A stretch of DNA of 64,000 nt. It comes from Cyanobium sp. AMD-g (GTDB lineage: Bacteria > Cyanobacteriota > Cyanobacteriia > PCC-6307 > Cyanobiaceae). Positions 47,280 to 55,519 of the stretch are shown here, in pieces. The stretch's first letter is position 1. Every line of letters begins with the position of its first letter. Made by a program: the position numbers and the translations under genes. The DNA lies in contig NZ_JAGQCW010000002.1 in NCBI RefSeq assembly GCF_024346395.1, forward strand, positions 620,001-684,000. The letters run 5' to 3'. A model generated the notes under the pieces. It worked only from the letters and a program-made list of their open reading frames with translations. It did no database searches and had not been told where the DNA came from.

Positions 47280-48898
47280 AGCGGCGTTCCATCTGCCAGG
47301 CCCACGGGCCTTCGATGCTGCTGTCGCTGTCCGTCCACCTCACCCCTCTCGCCCTGGTGGCCTCCGTTGGTCCCATGGCGTTGCCGCCCCCGGCCCGGGC
47401 CCAGTCCCTGCCGGCCTCGGTCAGTCCACCTGAGGTCAAGGACGTGGAAGCTCTGGGGGCGGGATGGCCCGGCCCGATGCCCACCGATGACCGTCTGCCT
47501 GCGCTGCCCCCCGAGCTCCTGGGGGTCCTGACGATGGAACAGGCGGCGGCCTGGGCGGTGGCACGGAATCCCGTGGTGCGCTCCGCCTACCAGTCCCTGG
47601 TGGCGACCCAGAACAGTCTCGGTGCGGCCTATGCCAGCTGGTGGCCCACCCTCAATCTCAGCCTCAACGGCGGTCCCTACGCCTCCAAGACCTTCTACAA
47701 CTACCCCTTCAGTGCCTCCGCGGGTTTCCCCATCACGGGCTCCGGTCTCGGCAGTGAGAGGGTGTTCGAGGCCAGCTACTTCCAGGCGATCGGCCAGGTC
47801 GATGCCACCTGGAATCTGATCGATCCCACCCGCTCGGCCACGATCTGGCAGAACAAGTACCTGGTGCGCCAGGCGGCGGACACCTACGTGATCACCCGCC
47901 GCGATCAGCGCCTCAAGACCCAGTCGGCCTTCATCGACCTGCAGCGCGCCGTCGCCGCCGTGAAGACCGGCCGGGAGATCGTCGAGAACGATGAGCTGCT
48001 CTACCGCCTCGCCCAGACCCGGGTGCAGATGGGGGTGGCCTCCAAGCTGGAGGTCTTCAAGCAGCAGACCGTCCTGCTGGCCGATCGCCAGGCCCTGCTG
48101 GCCGCCGAGCAGCAGGTGGAGACGGCACGGGCCAACCTGGCCCAGCTGCTGGCCACCCCCAGTCCCGACGCCCTCTCACCCGCCTCGCCCCTGACGCCCC
48201 TCGGCGCCTGGGGCCACGCCCTCGACGACACGATCCATGCGAGCCTCGCCTACCGCAAGGTGCTGGAGCAGCAGCTCCTCGCCATCCAGACCAACGAGGC
48301 CCAGGCCCGGATCTACCTGGCCACCTACCGGCCCACCCTGCAGCTGATCACGTCCCTCTACTGGACCAAGGGGGTGGGCTATCTCACCCAGGGCCCGCCG
48401 TTCGTGCCCGATGCCCGCTCCGACGCCTGGAACGGATCGGCCCTTCTGCAGCTCACCTTCACTGGCTTCGACGGTGGCCAGGCCCGCATGAACGCCGCCG
48501 CCGCCCGCCGTCAGGCGGCGGCCGCCGCCGAGACCTACAGCGCCACCGTGCTGCAGGTGCGCAGCGACGTGCAATCCCTGGTGGCCCAGGCCCGCTCCGG
48601 TCGCAGCATCGTGATGGCCGGTGCCGATCGGGTCAAGGCGGCCAACGGGGCGCTGCGCCTCCAGACCATGCGTTTCAACGCCGGCTACGGCACGATCACC
48701 GATGTGGTGCAGGCCCAGCAGGAGATCAGCCAGGCGGTGAGCTCCTACATCCAGAACCTGGCCACCTACAACGACACCCTGGTGCAGCTCAGCCGCTCGA
48801 GCGGCCTCCCCGTTCAGCCTGATCCCGCCCTTCTTGAGGCGGTGGGCAATCCCCTGCAGACCCTGCGGCTGCCGACACGGATGGCGCAGATGCGCTGA
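47276..48898 (+). CDS. TolC-like outer membrane efflux protein
   Basis: A 540-residue outer membrane factor. A long N-terminal signal ends around PPPARA-Q (about 42). The OEP repeats follow: TMEQAAAWAVARNPVVRSAYQ and a second half opening near DTIHASLAYRKVLEQQLL, each with long Ala-rich coiled-coil helices (QTRVQMGVASKLEVFKQQTV head, and QVRSDVQSLVAQARSGRSIV). It would form a trimeric channel across the outer membrane. ATGA overlap with crtB suggests shared transcription. It is a natural outer membrane partner for DevBCA further on, which is inference. The last 110 nt overlap the convergent HAMP gene. Confidence 0.9.
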
Positions 48899-50444
48899 TC
48901 TGCTCCAGACGCCGCTGGCGCATCGCCCGCGCCCGGGCGCTGAGCTGCTCGAAGCCGGGGTCGTTGAGGATCGAGCAGACCTGACCCTGCAGGTCGCTGG
49001 CGTTGATGTTGATCTCCATCTGCCGGATCTGGTCCCGCAGAGAGTTCTCCCTCTCGGCCACGGCCCCCGACATCCGGTTGAAGGCCCGCACCAGCCGGCC
49101 GATGGCGTCGTCCGCTGGGTAGGTGAGGGCCTGGTGACCCTTGCCGTCGGCGATGGCGTCGGCGGCGGTCGCCAGCTCCCGCAGCTCCCGCCGGATGCCG
49201 CGGGCGATCAGCCAGGCGGCGGCGCCACTGGCGCTGATCAGGATCAGGGTGAGGATCACCAGCCGGCGGACCATCTCGTCCTTGGCCTCCTGCATCGGCA
49301 GGAGGGCATCCTCAAGGGCCTCCTGCTCCACGGACACGACCGCCAGCCAGTTCCATTCCGGAAAGGTGGCGATGTACAGGTGCTGCAGCACCGGGGTGGT
49401 GGTGCCCGGGGGGCGCACCATGGCCTTGCGCTCGAAGGTCCGGGTCGGGCCCAGGGTCCGCGGATCGGGTATGCCGCCGTTCTGGCGCAGGGCCATCGCC
49501 AGGTCGATGCAGGCCTGGGTGTTGGCAGTCTGGTAGTTGCAGTACAGCCCCCCGGTGGGGGTGATGCCGAAGAAGGCCGCCTGGTGGGTGTCGATCGGGA
49601 AGAGGCTGGAGCCGGCGGCGAGGAGCTTGGAAGCGGCCTGGGTGCTGACGTCCACCAGCAGGGCCAGGTGGCCCTCGCCAGGCTTCTGACCCGAAAGGAT
49701 GGTCAGCTGGGCCATGCGCCATTCCCCATCCAGTTGCAGCATGGCGCTGCGACTGTTCTCCGCGGCCGGGGCGCCCTTGAAGAGATGTTCGAAGTCGTCC
49801 ACCGTGGCCGGCAGGGTCGGTGCGCCGGGCTTCAGGGCCTGGCCCTGGCTGGTGATGCCCGTCAGCCGGCGCCAGGCGCCGCTGCGGTCGCGGTAATAGA
49901 TGGCGGCCCGCTCCCGGAGCAGGGCCAGGGGCAGTCGCAATTGATTGTTCAGCAGGGCGGGGGCCTGGGACGGCGCAAGGGGCTGGCCCTTCCAGGACAG
50001 GCGGCCGGCCGCATCCAGCCGCAACGGCGCCAGGGCCCTGCGCAGGTCCTGGGAGTCCTGACCGATGACCCGGCTGAACTCCTCGGCCGACTTCTGGATG
50101 ATCGAGGTGGTGACCGCCAGGGAGGAAAGGTTGTCGTGGTCGAACATGGTGCTGATCTCGATCCGGGCCTTCTGGGCCAGGCGGACCGAGCCGATGGTGG
50201 CCAGCGCCAGGAAGATCGCCAGGCTCACGAGCGGGCCGCTGATCCCCAGCAGCATCAGCCTCACCGACAGACGGATCGGTCGCCCCTGCTTCGCCTCCAA
50301 TGATCTCTTGGGCCGTCCTGCGAGGCGTCCTGCGAGGCGTCCTGCGAAGCGTCCTGCGAAGCGTCCTGCGAAGCGTCCTGCGAAGCGTCCTGCGAAGCGT
50401 CCTGCGAAGCATTGGCGAATTGTCAAAAGGGCCTGCATCGCCAT
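48789..50444 (-). CDS. Cache-like/HAMP membrane sensor without output domain
   Basis: About 551 residues from ATG 50444. Order: N-terminal tetrapeptide repeats FAGR x6 and LAGR x2 (13-44), TM helix (about 63-85), a 300-residue extracytoplasmic Cache-like region, TM helix (393-417), HAMP (418-470), then a conserved-looking segment ending FEQLSARARAMRQR (471-511) and a low-complexity tail. There is no kinase, cyclase or methyl-accepting domain. The segment after HAMP resembles the linker in cyanobacterial HAMP-cyclase proteins. The start is uncertain; a GTG after the repeats (residue 61) would leave them untranslated. The tail lies antisense to the TolC-like gene over 110 nt. Confidence 0.8.
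   Translation of the reverse strand: MAMQALLTIRQCFAGRFAGRFAGRFAGRFAGRFAGRLAGRLAGRPKRSLEAKQGRPIRLSVRLMLLGISGPLVSLAIFLALATIGSVRLAQKARIEISTMFDHDNLSSLAVTTSIIQKSAEEFSRVIGQDSQDLRRALAPLRLDAAGRLSWKGQPLAPSQAPALLNNQLRLPLALLRERAAIYYRDRSGAWRRLTGITSQGQALKPGAPTLPATVDDFEHLFKGAPAAENSRSAMLQLDGEWRMAQLTILSGQKPGEGHLALLVDVSTQAASKLLAAGSSLFPIDTHQAAFFGITPTGGLYCNYQTANTQACIDLAMALRQNGGIPDPRTLGPTRTFERKAMVRPPGTTTPVLQHLYIATFPEWNWLAVVSVEQEALEDALLPMQEAKDEMVRRLVILTLILISASGAAAWLIARGIRRELRELATAADAIADGKGHQALTYPADDAIGRLVRAFNRMSGAVAERENSLRDQIRQMEININASDLQGQVCSILNDPGFEQLSARARAMRQRRLEQISASAPSVSAAAGSAGDCPPPQEGRDQAERGGRSSG
50315..50407 (-). repeat. eight 12-bp tandem repeats
   Basis: Eight copies of a 12-nt unit, identical except for one changing base, with the core GTCCTGCGA recurring every 12 nt from 50315 to 50399 on the plus strand. 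On the minus strand each unit is one tetrapeptide, FAGR in six and LAGR in two, so copy-number change keeps the reading frame. The near-identity indicates recent expansion or slippage. Confidence 0.95.
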
Positions 50445-50482
50445 GCCTATGATTTTCCCACATCCGTGAATTGGATCGCTAC

Positions 50483-51247
50483 ATGACCAGGATCCTTTCC
50501 GTCCATTCCTTCCGTGGTGGAACGGGAAAATCCAACCTCTCCGCGAATCTGGCAGCGGCATTCGCCGCCAAGGGATTGAGGGTCGGCGTGTTTGATACCG
50601 ATCTGGCTTCACCGGGCATTCATGTGCTGTTCGGATTCACGGCCGGACCGGATTCCCATACGCTCAATGACCATCTGCAAGGCTCCATTCCGATCGAAAA
50701 GTGTTCCCACGACGTCACGCCTGCCTCGCAGGCAGGTGGCAAGGGACGCATTTATCTGGTACCGGCCGCCATGGATGGGGACAGGATCGCCCGGCTGCTG
50801 CGCGAGGGCTATGAGGTGGAGCGGCTCAACGATGCCCTGTTCAGCCTTGGCCAGAGTCAGCACCTGGATCTGCTGATCGTGGACACGCACCCGGGGATCA
50901 ACGAGGAGACCCTGCTGTCCACCGCCATTTCCGATTGCCTGGTGATGGTGATGCGCCCCGATCAGCAGGACTACCTCGGCACGGCCGTGGCGATTGAAGT
51001 GGCCCAGAGGCTGATGGTGCCCGAGGCCCGCCTGGTGGTGAACAAGTTGCCCGCCCATTTCGATGCCGAACAGGTGCGTGCCCGGGTGGCCCAGAGCTAT
51101 GGCATTCCCGTCGGAGCGATCCTGCCCCTCAGCGACGACCTGCTCACCATCGCCAGTGGCAGCCTGGCCCTGGTGGATGTCCCCTCCCATCCCTGGAGCG
51201 CCGGGGTGACCCAACTCGCGGCCGACCTCGCCGATGCGCTCCTCTGA
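50483..51247 (+). CDS. ParA/MinD-like ATPase with variant P-loop
   Basis: A 254-residue P-loop ATPase of the ParA/MinD/SIMIBI class. The deviant Walker A reads SFRGGTGKSNL; the signature lysine of KGGxGK is R11 while the P-loop K16 stays. Walker A-prime FDTDLASPGIH and Walker B DLLIVDTHPGINEET follow. Dimerisation-dependent ATPase control by the signature lysine may therefore be altered. It is divergent from the HAMP sensor gene with a 38-nt spacer and overlaps a small unknown gene by 14 nt. Not next to parB, so plasmid or chromosome partitioning is not implied. Confidence 0.88.
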   Translation: MTRILSVHSFRGGTGKSNLSANLAAAFAAKGLRVGVFDTDLASPGIHVLFGFTAGPDSHTLNDHLQGSIPIEKCSHDVTPASQAGGKGRIYLVPAAMDGDRIARLLREGYEVERLNDALFSLGQSQHLDLLIVDTHPGINEETLLSTAISDCLVMVMRPDQQDYLGTAVAIEVAQRLMVPEARLVVNKLPAHFDAEQVRARVAQSYGIPVGAILPLSDDLLTIASGSLALVDVPSHPWSAGVTQLAADLADALL

Positions 51248-51560
51248 GCCTCCCGATGCCGCCGGCGACAGTGCAGCCGCGGTGCCCCTGGCCCTGCCGG
51301 ACGGCCCCCTCAGCATGGGCCGGCTGGTGGCCCTCGAACCGGCCGCGCTGCGGCAACTGCTCACCATGGGCCTGAGGGCCGGCCTGGCGGAGCCGGACCT
51401 TGATGCCTGCTGTGCCGCCGCCGCCCCCTCCCTGGGGCAGGCCCCTGAGCAGCTGCGGGCCCGGCTGCAGGAACGGGGCTGGCTGCGCTGGGATCCAGCG
51501 CGTCAGCGCTGGCGCACCCGGCTCGGTACCGATAGGCCGCCGGCTCCGCCTCAGGTCTGA
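51234..51560 (+). CDS. small protein of unknown function downstream of ParA-like gene
   Basis: A 108-residue protein starting inside the ParA-like gene (14-nt overlap), which supports translation from the same message. It is mostly helical: LGRLVALEPAALRQLLTMGL-like amphipathic helices, a CC pair in DLDACCAAAAPSL and a basic C-terminus with WLRWDPARQRWRTRLG. No family is recognised. It may be a partner of the ATPase. The 3' end overlaps the convergent hydrolase gene by 10 nt. Confidence 0.65.
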   Translation: MRSSEPPDAAGDSAAAVPLALPDGPLSMGRLVALEPAALRQLLTMGLRAGLAEPDLDACCAAAAPSLGQAPEQLRARLQERGWLRWDPARQRWRTRLGTDRPPAPPQV

Positions 51561-52528
51561 TCCCCGAGCGCCAGCCATTCCTCCAGCACCGGGTTCACCC
51601 GGGAGGGATTTTCGTCGTGGGGACAGTGGCCGAGGCCGCTCAGGATCCGCAGGTCGCGCACGGCGCCGTAGGCCCCGGCCCAGCGCCGCGCCTCGGCGAC
51701 AGGCTCCCACGGATCCGCCTCCCCCCAGAGCAGCCTGACCGGAACGGTCAGTTCCGCCAGCATGTCCGGGGCAAGCCGGTCGCGGAAGAGGTTGATGAAC
51801 CCCCGGAAGCTCTCCTCGGCGCCGGGGCTGCGCGCCGGTAGCAGCAACAGCTGCACGAGTTGGTCGTCGATGCCGTCGCCGGAGGGGTAGGCGGCGCCCA
51901 GAACCCTGCGGATCACAGCGGGGTTGGCCAGCCAGCGGAACAGGCGGCCCGTGAGCCATCGCTGCCGCACCAGGCGCTTCAGCAGGGGCCGGCCGATCCG
52001 GCGCAGAGGCGGCTGCTCGCCCAGGCGGCGGTCGTCGAGGCTGCGCTGGGCGCAATCGATCAGGATCACCTGAAGGGCTTCATCCCTGAGCCTGGTGGCG
52101 GCGGCGAGGGCCACGACGCCCCCGATCGAATTGCCGACGAGCTGGACCGGCGTGCCGATCACCTCCCGCACGAAGGCGGCCACCTGATCGGCCCAAAGGT
52201 CGATGCCGTAGCGCAATGCCAGGCCGTCGTCGGGTTCGCCCTCGAGGCGGGAGGGCGGTTTGCTGCTGGCCCCGAAGCCCACCAGATCCAGGGCGAAGAC
52301 GGGCCGGCTGGTGGAGAGGGGCGGCAGGTTGTGGCGCCAGTGTTCCTTGCAGGCGCCGAAGCCATGGATCAGCAGCACGGGCAACGCCCCAGCCGGGCCC
52401 GGTGCCGTTGGGGAGCTGCGCACATAGCTGATCGTCTGGCCTTGCCACGGCCAGGTGTCCAGCCAGTCCGCCGGGAAGACCGGGCCTCCGCAGGACGGGT
52501 CGCCGCTGGAAGGGGGAGTGACGGGCAT
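51551..52528 (-). CDS. alpha/beta-fold hydrolase
   Basis: About 325 residues from ATG 52528; a TTG at 52552 overlapping the devA stop is an alternative. The catalytic triad is visible: nucleophile Ser in LVGNSIGG, Asp in LLWGEADPWEP, His in LSGLGHCPHDENPS. LLIHGFGACKEHWRHNLPPL holds the oxyanion region, and FALDLVGFGASSKPP follows. This is the cyanobacterial class that includes pheophytinase-like and haloalkane-dehalogenase-like esterases. It ends the Rieske-devBCA unit, so its substrate may be linked to that system. Confidence 0.88.
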   Translation of the reverse strand: MPVTPPSSGDPSCGGPVFPADWLDTWPWQGQTISYVRSSPTAPGPAGALPVLLIHGFGACKEHWRHNLPPLSTSRPVFALDLVGFGASSKPPSRLEGEPDDGLALRYGIDLWADQVAAFVREVIGTPVQLVGNSIGGVVALAAATRLRDEALQVILIDCAQRSLDDRRLGEQPPLRRIGRPLLKRLVRQRWLTGRLFRWLANPAVIRRVLGAAYPSGDGIDDQLVQLLLLPARSPGAEESFRGFINLFRDRLAPDMLAELTVPVRLLWGEADPWEPVAEARRWAGAYGAVRDLRILSGLGHCPHDENPSRVNPVLEEWLALGDQT

Positions 52529-52548
52529 GGGGCCTGACGGTGGGGGAC

Positions 52549-53232
52549 TCAATGGGACCCCTTCCAGGGTTCGACCCTGCCATCTTCGATGGCCCAGATC
52601 CGATCGGCGTCATCGAGCAGGCGCAGGTCGTGGGTCACCAGCAGCACCGAACTGCCCCGTTTGCGGCAGAGGTCGCCCAGCAGGGCCACCACCTCCTGGC
52701 CGGAACTGCTGTCGAGGGAGGCGGTGGGTTCATCGGCCAACACCAGGTCGGGTTCGGGGGCCAGGGCCCGGGCGATCGCCACACGCTGGCGTTGGCCGCC
52801 GGAGAGTTCGGAAGGGAAATAATCCAAGCGGTGGCCCAGGCCCACCGCCTCGAGCAGGGCCGTGGCCCGGTGCCGGCGTCGCTGGGGATCCGGTTCACTC
52901 AGCTGCAGCACCAGTGCCACGTTCTGCAGGCTGGTGAGGGAGGCCACCAGATTGTGGCTCTGGAAGATGAAACCGATGCGGCGGCGAATCTCCACCCGGC
53001 TGCGCTCACTGGAGCGCCGCACCTCGCTGCCGAGCACCTGCAGCGATCCCTCCTGGACCGATCGCAGCGCCCCGACGAGGGTGAGCAGGGTGCTCTTGCC
53101 GCTGCCGGAGGGCCCCACCAGCAGGGTGATCTCGCCCGGATTCACGCTGAAGCTGATCCCATGCAGAATCTCGCTGCGCAGCGGACCCTCGCCGTAGGCG
53201 TGACGCAGATTCTCGGCGATGACAGGCTGCAT
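52549..53232 (-). CDS. devA: DevA-type ABC transporter ATP-binding protein
   Basis: A 227-residue ABC ATPase of the MacB/DevA class. Walker A is GPSGSGKST (40-48), then FIFQSHNLVASLT (Q-loop), LSGGQRQRVAIARAL, Walker B LVLADEPTASLD and a switch His in LLVTHD. It energises the DevC permease. DevBCA exporters, first known from heterocyst envelope glycolipid export, work with TolC-like outer membrane proteins. The gene lies 5 nt after devC and ends next to the hydrolase gene. Confidence 0.94.
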   Translation of the reverse strand: MQPVIAENLRHAYGEGPLRSEILHGISFSVNPGEITLLVGPSGSGKSTLLTLVGALRSVQEGSLQVLGSEVRRSSERSRVEIRRRIGFIFQSHNLVASLTSLQNVALVLQLSEPDPQRRRHRATALLEAVGLGHRLDYFPSELSGGQRQRVAIARALAPEPDLVLADEPTASLDSSSGQEVVALLGDLCRKRGSSVLLVTHDLRLLDDADRIWAIEDGRVEPWKGSH

Positions 53233-53237
53233 CGGGT

Positions 53238-54425
53238 TCAGAAGACGCTGGCCGGATACGCATCCCGCAACTTGTTGAGGGCGATGGCGGCCGCCACGGC
53301 GCAGACGCCGATGGTGAGGCTGAACACCAGGACGGTCTTGTCGGTGGTCATGACGATCTGGATGCCGGAGACGGCGGTGAGGAAGGCATAGAGGGCGGCG
53401 CTCGCCACCAGGGCGGGAACAAAGGACGAGATCGCCAGGATCGAGGCCTCCTGGAGCACCAGGATCAGCAGGAAACGGTTACGGAAGCCCAGGGCCTTGA
53501 GGGTGGCGTATTCGTGCAGGTGGTCGCTGACATCGGTGTACAGCACCTGATACACGATCACCCCCCCCACCAGCAGTCCCATGATCGTGCCGAAGCCGAA
53601 GATGATGCCGAAGGAGGAGCTGGTGTTCCAGTAGTTCTGCTCATTGGCGATCAGCTCCGGTTTGGTGAACACCTGCAGCTGGCTGCCGTAGAGAGCCCGC
53701 AGATGACGCTGCACGGAGGCGATGGCGGCCGGATCGGTGACCCGGATCAGCCCCATGGAGATCTCGCCTTCGTTGATCTGTTTGTAGGCCAGCTGCAGGG
53801 CCGTGGTGTCGCTGCTGATCAGATTGCTGTCGGCGGCGAAGGTGGAGCCGAGGCGAAACAATCCCACCACCCGAAAGGTCTTGGAGTAGTCGGAGAGGAT
53901 CATCGTCTGGCTCCCCTGGGCCTTGACCGCCGCCGCCACCGGACCGGTATTGCTGTTGCCCGCCGCATCGAAGAGCACGTAGCCCGGGGTGCGGATGCGG
54001 TCGATCTGCTCGCGCACCGGGGCCAGATCGAGAATCTGCTGGTTGGGATCAAAGCCGATCAGGCGCAGGCTGGTGGGTTTGATCCCGCCCATCTGCTGGG
54101 CGTTCACATTGGCCACATAGACCGGAATGACATCGCTCACCCCGGGAACCCCCAGCGACTGGTACAGCTGGGACTGGGGGAACTGCTGGAAGGCGCCGCT
54201 GTCCCGGGTGCCGGGGCTGATCACCACCAGGTCGGTGATCAGGGCCTGGTAGAAGGTGGTGGCGCTGGTCAGCAGGCCCGACTGGAAGCCCAGTTGCATG
54301 AACATCAGCAGCGCGGCGAAGCCGATGCCGGTGACGGCCACCAGGTAACGGATCGGCTGACGCTTCAGCTGCAGCCAGGCCACCGGCAGATCGCCCAGGC
54401 TGCGCCGCAGGGAGCGGCCGATCAC
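53238..54425 (-). CDS. devC: DevC-type ABC transporter permease
   Basis: A 395-residue FtsX/MacB-like permease. One N-terminal helix (IRYLVAVTGIGFAALLMFMQ), a large periplasmic domain (about 45-260), and three C-terminal helices (including IIFGFGTIMGLLVGGVIVYQ and a last VFSLTIGVCAVAAAIAL). YLVAVTGIGFAALLMFMQLGFQ is typical DevC. It starts with GTG in a GTGA overlap with devB. Confidence 0.93.
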   Translation of the reverse strand: MIGRSLRRSLGDLPVAWLQLKRQPIRYLVAVTGIGFAALLMFMQLGFQSGLLTSATTFYQALITDLVVISPGTRDSGAFQQFPQSQLYQSLGVPGVSDVIPVYVANVNAQQMGGIKPTSLRLIGFDPNQQILDLAPVREQIDRIRTPGYVLFDAAGNSNTGPVAAAVKAQGSQTMILSDYSKTFRVVGLFRLGSTFAADSNLISSDTTALQLAYKQINEGEISMGLIRVTDPAAIASVQRHLRALYGSQLQVFTKPELIANEQNYWNTSSSFGIIFGFGTIMGLLVGGVIVYQVLYTDVSDHLHEYATLKALGFRNRFLLILVLQEASILAISSFVPALVASAALYAFLTAVSGIQIVMTTDKTVLVFSLTIGVCAVAAAIALNKLRDAYPASVF

Positions 54426-55519
54426 GGCAGGAAGCGGACGTTGACGTTCAGTCCGCTGAGTTTGGCGAGGCGGCTGGAGTCGGCGGGGGTCAGGTTGATC
54501 TTCACCAGCACCACCCTGGCGTTGACGTTGTTGTTGGAATTGACGCTGAACAGATCCCGGTCGGACACCTCACCGGTGATGTTCTGGACGCGGCCCTGCA
54601 ACTTGCCGCTGAAACCCCCGCTCTCCGGCCAGATCTCGACGGGCTGGCCTGAGCGCACCTGGGGGATGTCGCTCTGGAACACCTGGGCCCAGACCTGCAT
54701 GGCCCCGATCTGTCCGGCCTGGGCGAGCCCCTGATCGGTTTCCTTCATGCCCGGCCAGCTGTAGATCCGCAGCAGTCGGCCGTCGAGGGGGGAGCGGATC
54801 TCGGCATTGCGCAGCTGGCTGCGGGCCTGGGCGAGGCTGGCCTTCGCCACCGCCACATCGGCGATGGCCACCTGCCGGTCGACCGGGCGGACCGTGAGGT
54901 TGTCGTAGAGGGTGCCCTTGAGGGCCTGGATGTTGGCCTGGCCCTGGGCCAGGGCGGCATCGGCCTTGCCGAGTTCCTCCTCGGAGATCGCCCCGGCCTT
55001 GAACAGCTCCACGCTCTTCTGCTGGCTGATCTTCAGGTAGGGGATCACCACCTGCTCAGACTTGAGGTCGGCCTCGGCCTTGAGCCGGGCCCCCTGGCGG
55101 GCTCCGGCATCCACCTGGGCCAGCTTGGCTTCACTGAGGGCCAGCTGGTTTTCTGCCTGGACGACACTGTCCCGGAGGCTGGCCCAGCTGCTCAGGAAGC
55201 CCAGCAGCTGGCCGCGGCGAATCGTTGCCCCTTCCGGCACCAGCCACTTCTCGACGACCTCCGAGCCGCCGCTGTTGCCGGAGGCGGTGGACAGCGACAC
55301 GACGCCCCCCATGGGGGTGAGCCGTCCCAGGGCGGTCACGGCCCGGGGTGCCAGGGGCGGCGGTGGCGGGGCGGGACGGTGGCTGAGCTGCCAGCCCACC
55401 AGCCCCAGCACGGCCAGCGCCGACACCGTGACGATCTTCTGGCGGCCGTTGCCCCAGGCGCGCTCCCGCCAGAAGCGCTGCAGGCCCTCGAGCCTGTCGA
55501 CGTGCGGCGTCTCCGTCAC
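54422..55519 (-). CDS. devB: DevB-type membrane fusion protein
   Basis: HlyD-like periplasmic adaptor, 365 residues. An N-terminal membrane anchor (KIVTVSALAVLGLVGWQL), a lipoyl/barrel part opening RAVTALGRLTPMGGVVSL, a coiled-coil hairpin (about 120-240), and a C-terminal beta-barrel near VWAQVFQSDIPQVRSGQPVEI. It bridges DevC and an outer membrane factor. The GTG start overlaps the stop of the upstream Rieske oxygenase gene by 4 nt, tying the oxygenase and exporter into one message. Confidence 0.93.
   Translation of the reverse strand: MTETPHVDRLEGLQRFWRERAWGNGRQKIVTVSALAVLGLVGWQLSHRPAPPPPPLAPRAVTALGRLTPMGGVVSLSTASGNSGGSEVVEKWLVPEGATIRRGQLLGFLSSWASLRDSVVQAENQLALSEAKLAQVDAGARQGARLKAEADLKSEQVVIPYLKISQQKSVELFKAGAISEEELGKADAALAQGQANIQALKGTLYDNLTVRPVDRQVAIADVAVAKASLAQARSQLRNAEIRSPLDGRLLRIYSWPGMKETDQGLAQAGQIGAMQVWAQVFQSDIPQVRSGQPVEIWPESGGFSGKLQGRVQNITGEVSDRDLFSVNSNNNVNARVVLVKINLTPADSSRLAKLSGLNVNVRFLP

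Noticed and set aside
50445-50612. N-terminal extension of the HAMP sensor to 50612
   Set aside because: It would run through the start of the divergent ParA-like gene. The ATG at 50444 is the first that does not.
50483-51247. Partitioning locus (parAB/oriC) for the ParA-like gene
   Set aside because: No parB gene, parS-like palindrome or DnaA-box cluster is seen near it.
52555-52590. tRNA-like GGTTCGACCC sequence
   Set aside because: It resembles a T-arm, but no acceptor or anticodon stem can be built around it and it is coding sequence of devA.
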